From assembly GCA_020636045.1 (NCBI GenBank), contig JACJYP010000007.1, positions 186,001-250,000 of the forward strand: a DNA stretch of 64,000 nucleotides, given 5' to 3'. This DNA is from Lewinellaceae bacterium (GTDB lineage: Bacteria > Bacteroidota > Bacteroidia > Chitinophagales > Saprospiraceae). The notes below the pieces were generated by a model. The model did no database searches and was not told where the DNA came from. It was given only the letters and a program-made list of their open reading frames with translations. Positions 60,556 through 64,000 of the stretch are shown piece by piece (position 1 is the first letter of the stretch; each line of letters begins with the position of its first letter). Made by a program: the position numbers and the translations under genes.

Positions 60556-61410
60556 ATGGCGCGCAACAAACCCACATACCTGTATGCCATCATCAGCGTC
60601 GCGCTGGTGCTTTTTATCGTCGGTTTCTTTGCGCTTACGGCACTTCACGGGCGAAAGTTAGTAAGCTTATTCAAAGAAAAAGTGGATATATGGCTCGAGC
60701 TGAAACCCGGCACTCCGGAGGAGGAAGTGCCCAGGATCATTGCCGGGCTTCGCGAAAAATCTTTCGTAAAACCCGAAACGGTGACCTTTATCACCCGCGA
60801 GCAGGCCGCTGCGGCCATGAAGGAAGACCTCGGCGACAACAGCCTGCTGGAAGATAATCCCGATCTGCTGAGGGATGTGATCCGTTTCAACGTACGCGCC
60901 GATTTTTTAGAAGATGACAGCCTGAAACAATGGCGTGAAACGATGCGGCAGGATACCGCAGTCGCCGATCTTTATTTTGAGGCCGCCAATACCGGCAATG
61001 TGGGGAATAATATCCAGAACCTCGGACTGATATCGCTGGCGCTCGGCTTGTTGCTTGTTTTTGCTGCCGTCACACTCATCCACAACACGATCCGGCTGGC
61101 GCTGTACTCCAACCGTTTTGTCATCAAAAACCAGGAACTGGTGGGTGCTTCCTGGACTTTTATCAGCCGTCCCTACATCCGGCGCGGCGTATTCAACGGC
61201 CTGATCAGCGCCGCCATTGCTGTGGCGGCGCTGATCGCCGCCATTTGGTGGATCTATCGCCTGATCCCCGACCTGCGCACCCTTCAGGACCTGAACAGTA
61301 CGTTGGCGGTGGTGATCGGGATGGCGATCCTGGGTGTCCTGATATCGGGACTGAGTACCTATTTCGTCGTAAACAAGTTTTTGCGGATGCGGGTAGACGA
61401 CCTGTACTGA
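60556..61410 (+). CDS. ftsX: Cell division protein FtsX
   Basis: 284 aa from the ATG at 60556 (MARNKPTYLYAIISVALVLFIVGFF). FtsX/MacB permease fold: N-terminal helix, a periplasmic ECD (EKVDIWLELKPGTPEEEVPRIIAGLREKSFVK), and three C-terminal helices including VFAAVTLIHNTIRLALYSNRFVIKNQELVGASWTFISRPYIRRGVFNG. With FtsE it activates septal peptidoglycan hydrolases. FtsE is not adjacent. It begins the conserved ftsX, DUF3098, uppP order, here interrupted by an FkbM gene. Confidence 0.92.
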   Translation: MARNKPTYLYAIISVALVLFIVGFFALTALHGRKLVSLFKEKVDIWLELKPGTPEEEVPRIIAGLREKSFVKPETVTFITREQAAAAMKEDLGDNSLLEDNPDLLRDVIRFNVRADFLEDDSLKQWRETMRQDTAVADLYFEAANTGNVGNNIQNLGLISLALGLLLVFAAVTLIHNTIRLALYSNRFVIKNQELVGASWTFISRPYIRRGVFNGLISAAIAVAALIAAIWWIYRLIPDLRTLQDLNSTLAVVIGMAILGVLISGLSTYFVVNKFLRMRVDDLY

Positions 61411-61435
61411 AAAAGCGCATCTCACATTCCGGTAT

Positions 61436-62359
61436 ATGGAGGAGGATTTACTGTTCCGGCTGAATGCGGTGGAAAGGCTGGCCAATGCTTCAAAACTCGA
61501 GCGGTTTTTAAGCCGACCTGTCTCCTATGGCTTTGCCATGGTTTTCAATAAAGCCGTTTACCCACTGACCCGGAAAGGCATATTGAGGAAAGCCGGCACC
61601 TTTTTCGGCTGCCCGATGCAGATGCTCCTGCCCGCGGGCACGGATATTTTTCTCGCCGGCGGAAAAACCCACCGCTCGGAGGTCCGCCTTGCCAGGTACA
61701 TGATCCGCACGCTCCGGCCGGGCGGCGCCTTCATCGACATCGGGGCGCATTTCGGGTATTTTTCGCTGCTGGCCTCCAGGGTCATGCACAAAGGCACCGT
61801 ATGGTCGGTAGAGGCTTCGCCGGCCAATTTCGCAATATTAAGCGCCAATATCGGCCATGTCGACACGATCCGGTCAGTACACAAGGCTGTTTCAGACAGC
61901 AATGAACCGGTTGCATTTTACGAAATGCCGGTCATTTATTCGGAATACAACACCACCGAGCCGGGGCAATTTGAACAGGAAACATGGTTTCAGCAACTCA
62001 AGCCCGAAAAACACCTCATCGAATCCACTACTCTCGATCAACTGGTGGATGCCCTGGACACACCCGATGTCATGATCAAAATCGACGTAGAGGGAGCAGA
62101 AGCACGCGTGATCCGGGGCGGGCAGCAATATCTGAATAGCCATTCGCCCGTGGTGGTGATGGAATACCTGGCGCCCCGCCGGAACAACAGACACCACCGG
62201 GAGGCGCTGCAGTTGCTGACGGGGATGCACTACCGGGCGCATTTCATCGACGCAGAAGGAGACCTGAAAGCATGCCCCGATCCGGACGCCTACCTCGAAG
62301 CGGAACAGATCGATTCGGACAATATCGTATTCGTCAAAACAACCGCAGCAGCAGTTTAA
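61436..62359 (+). CDS. FkbM family methyltransferase
   Basis: 307 aa. SAM-binding Rossmann core of the FkbM type: GGAFIDIGAHFGYFSLLASRV, VWSVEASPANFAILSANI, TTLDQLVDALDTPDVMIKIDVEGAEARVIRGG, and VVVMEYLAPRR. These enzymes often methylate sugars or other hydroxyls in glycans and natural products. It sits 25 bp after ftsX and before DUF3098, breaking a conserved gene order, and may be a recent insertion linked to surface glycan. Confidence 0.88.
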   Translation: MEEDLLFRLNAVERLANASKLERFLSRPVSYGFAMVFNKAVYPLTRKGILRKAGTFFGCPMQMLLPAGTDIFLAGGKTHRSEVRLARYMIRTLRPGGAFIDIGAHFGYFSLLASRVMHKGTVWSVEASPANFAILSANIGHVDTIRSVHKAVSDSNEPVAFYEMPVIYSEYNTTEPGQFEQETWFQQLKPEKHLIESTTLDQLVDALDTPDVMIKIDVEGAEARVIRGGQQYLNSHSPVVVMEYLAPRRNNRHHREALQLLTGMHYRAHFIDAEGDLKACPDPDAYLEAEQIDSDNIVFVKTTAAAV

Positions 62360-62413
62360 GCGCATTTGAAAGCAAGCGCCTGTCACAATCCTTTGCCACT
62401 CCCATCTTTATAT

Positions 62414-62421
62414 TATTTTTG
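62414..62421 (+). promoter_or_regulatory. Promoter of DUF3098-uppP
   Basis: TATTTTTG (-7) with TTTG at 62392-62395 and an 18-bp spacer. The ATG at 62440 is 18 bp downstream. One of the best matches to the Bacteroidota consensus in this window. Confidence 0.65.
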
Positions 62422-62439
62422 CCGCCTCATTTCCTACTT

Positions 62440-62823
62440 ATGGCAAAGCAACACCAACGTCGCCCCAACCCCCACGCAAAACAATCCGCCCCGCAACAAA
62501 GAAAAGCCGCTCCGGTGCGCCGCACCGAAAAAAAGGAAAGCATCTTTTCGTCGGGAAGTCGGGATTTTATCTTCGGCCGAAAGAATTTCATATACATGGG
62601 CATCGGGCTGGGCCTGATCCTGCTCGGCCTGGCGACAATGGCCGGCGGCTCCATGCCCGACCCCAACAAGTGGGAACCCGAGCGCATTTACAGTTTCCGC
62701 CGCATCACACTGGCCCCATTATTGATGGTAGCAGGGTTCATTACAGTGATCCTGGGTATTTTCAAAAAATCAGACGCACCGGCAGCCTCCCCTGAGTCGG
62801 GCGATGCTTCACCATCAGAATGA
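62440..62823 (+). CDS. DUF3098 family membrane protein
   Basis: 127 aa (ATG at 62440; the longer frame upstream overlaps the FkbM gene and was rejected). Basic N-terminus, then two membrane helices (FIYMGIGLGLILLGLATMAG and LAPLLMVAGFITVILGIF) separated by SMPDPNKWEPERIYSFRR. In related genomes it lies between ftsX and uppP. Its stop overlaps the uppP start (ATGA), so both are coupled. Confidence 0.88.
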   Translation: MAKQHQRRPNPHAKQSAPQQRKAAPVRRTEKKESIFSSGSRDFIFGRKNFIYMGIGLGLILLGLATMAGGSMPDPNKWEPERIYSFRRITLAPLLMVAGFITVILGIFKKSDAPAASPESGDASPSE

Positions 62824-63635
62824 ACCTTATCCACGCCATTATCCTCGCCATCATTGAAGGGCTGACGGAGTTTTTGCCTGTTTCTTCCACCGGGCACATG
62901 ATCATCGGCTCCACGGCAATGGGGATTGCCAGCCAGCCATTTGTAAAAGTTTTCACGGTTGCCATTCAATTCGGGGCCATCCTGTCGGTAGTGGTCCTTT
63001 ACTGGCGGCGATTTTTCAAAAACTTTTATTTCTACATACGCCTGCTGGTGGCCTTTCTGCCGGCTGTCGTATTCGGCCTGCTTCTGAAAAATTATATCGA
63101 TGCCCTGCTGGAGAATATCGCAGCCGTGGCGATTGCGCTGATCGCCGGCGGATTCGTTTTTCTTTTCCTCGACGGGTATTTTAAAAAACGCAGTGAGCGC
63201 AACACGAGCGTCGACGACATTTCGCTTCCCAAGGCGCTGAACATCGGCCTGTTCCAGGTGATTGCCATGGTGCCGGGGGTGAGCCGCTCTGCGGCAACCA
63301 TCATCGGCGGACTTACGCAAGGGCTTTCGCCGACTACTGCGGCCGAGTTTTCCTTTTTTCTCGCGGTGCCTACTATGTTTGCCGCCACCTGCAAATCCCT
63401 CTGGGACTATGTAAAAGATGAAGGCGGGTCGTTCACCCAGCACGAAATACTTATGCTTACCGTGGGGAATGTGGTGGGTTTCATCGTCGCCATGATCGCC
63501 ATCAAAGCCTTCATCAAATTCCTGACCAGTCACGGCTTCAAGGTATTCGGCTATTACCGCATCGTCGTCGGCCTCATCATTCTTGCGCTTTGGGCTTCCG
63601 GGTGGTTTGAGGGTGTGAGCGTCGGCAATTTCTGA
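62820..63635 (+). CDS. uppP: Undecaprenyl-diphosphate phosphatase
   Basis: 271 aa. Recycles C55-PP to the lipid carrier of peptidoglycan and glycan synthesis; also called BacA (bacitracin resistance). Eight or so helices. Catalytic motifs EGLTEFLPVSSTGH and PGVSRSAATIIGGL are intact. Translationally coupled to DUF3098 by an ATGA overlap. Convergent with the MpaB-like gene at 63639. Confidence 0.96.
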   Translation: MNLIHAIILAIIEGLTEFLPVSSTGHMIIGSTAMGIASQPFVKVFTVAIQFGAILSVVVLYWRRFFKNFYFYIRLLVAFLPAVVFGLLLKNYIDALLENIAAVAIALIAGGFVFLFLDGYFKKRSERNTSVDDISLPKALNIGLFQVIAMVPGVSRSAATIIGGLTQGLSPTTAAEFSFFLAVPTMFAATCKSLWDYVKDEGGSFTQHEILMLTVGNVVGFIVAMIAIKAFIKFLTSHGFKVFGYYRIVVGLIILALWASGWFEGVSVGNF

Positions 63636-63638
63636 TCG

Positions 63639-64000
63639 TCATTTATTGGCTCCCAATTCCTCGATCGCATACCCTTTGGGATAGGTGGGGGTGGAGATTC
63701 GCGTCAGCAAACGCGGTTTCCTGCGCGGCGGCAGCAAGCCGACTGCCGCACCCCGCATGCGGACCGATGCACGCACCGAGCGCTGCAACCAAAGGGGTGC
63801 GGCTTTCATGCCGATGGCGGCGAGCAGATGGTCGTCGATCAGCGCGTGCAAAAAAGGCTCGCCAACCCGCCAAAGTGGCCGGGGAAGCACCCACGAAAGC
63901 ATCAGGTTGCGCGTTGCTTTGGCGATCAATTCGTTGTCGGAGGCGTAGCGGAAATGTTCGCGCTCGTAATCCCGGTTGAACCGCTCAAAATCACCATAAT
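63639..64000 (-). CDS. MpaB/DUF2236-like oxygenase, C-terminal fragment
   Basis: Truncated by the window edge: 120 codons of an open frame running from the last bases, ...YGDFERFNRDYEREHFRYASDNELIAKATRNLMLSW... The end SVRMRGAAVGLLPPRRKPRLLTRISTPTYPKGYAIEELG resembles the C-terminus of the MpaB/latex-clearing heme oxygenase superfamily. The diagnostic heme region would be beyond the window, so the family is only likely. An internal TTG at 63929 is not the real start. Confidence 0.55.
   Translation of the reverse strand, partial: YGDFERFNRDYEREHFRYASDNELIAKATRNLMLSWVLPRPLWRVGEPFLHALIDDHLLAAIGMKAAPLWLQRSVRASVRMRGAAVGLLPPRRKPRLLTRISTPTYPKGYAIEELGANK

Noticed and set aside
1..64000. tRNA or rRNA genes
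   Set aside because: No T-loop/acceptor pairs or conserved rRNA segments were seen in the intergenic regions by eye. A tRNAscan run would settle it.

Overview
The window looks like a chromosome segment of a Bacteroidota member, most likely of the Saprospiraceae/Chitinophagia side. Three secreted proteins carry type IX secretion (T9SS) C-terminal sorting domains. Many genes have the Bacteroidota -7 promoter element TAnnTTTG, and strong Shine-Dalgarno sites are rare. The lineage-typical families DUF4270, DUF4290, DUF3098 and DUF3467 are present. GC content is moderate to high by eye (not computed), so many antisense shadow reading frames are open. There is no rRNA, tRNA, phage, complete insertion sequence or CRISPR array. 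Taxonomy is inferred from gene content only.

Layout. 1-3.0 kb: the end of a T9SS surface protein (beta-helix plus SprB repeats) and a GT2 glycosyltransferase. 3.0-6.0 kb: mostly non-coding, with a 57-codon ORF, a long foldback with its own terminator, a 13-copy 21-bp tandem array, an orphan RND-type adaptor lipoprotein, and a repeat island containing a 137-bp near-perfect foldback. 6-12 kb: a sterol-desaturase-like hydroxylase, aroQ, a secreted protein, recX, a double-glycine leader peptide, a large helical protein and a LytTR regulator. 12-25.6 kb: cinA, a BNR-repeat T9SS protein, arfB, an FAD protein, two paralogous exported proteins, a PhoD-like phosphatase, gpsA, an SPFH protein and a gamma-glutamyltransferase. 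25.7-31 kb: a TonB-dependent receptor, a TPR lipoprotein and mnmG. 31.4-36.5 kb: the cluster short glycogen-synthase-like protein, DUF4270, glmS, DUF4290. 36.7-45.5 kb: a pentameric ligand-gated channel homologue, an OmpA-like protein, tsaB, two ArsR-type regulators, a 944-aa T9SS protein, a second helical protein and apaG. 45.7-48.8 kb: an ECF-type sigma factor followed by a protein joining a cytoplasmic/inner-membrane N-terminus to an outer-membrane beta-barrel domain, then a lipoprotein. 48.9-57 kb: an aminotransferase, a divergent EF-G paralogue, a tiny membrane peptide, an AlkD-like protein, a winged-helix/membrane pair, radC and DUF3467. 57.2-64 kb: envelope genes (Wzz-like, O-antigen-ligase-like, ftsX, an FkbM methyltransferase, DUF3098, uppP) and the end of an MpaB-like oxygenase.

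How the genes fit together. Most of the window is housekeeping: tRNA modification (mnmG, tsaB), translation (arfB, EF-G paralogue), envelope precursors (glmS, uppP, ftsX, wzz/wzy), phospholipid precursor supply (gpsA) and DNA repair (recX, radC, alkD-like). The most unusual material is non-coding. Three unrelated long foldbacks (3485-3644, 5386-5522, 55069-55230) and one 21-bp tandem array sit between genes. The most unusual proteins are the EF-G paralogue that has lost the catalytic histidine and the NKxD lysine, the ligand-gated channel homologue, the sigma/beta-barrel locus, and the orphan RiPP-like precursor.
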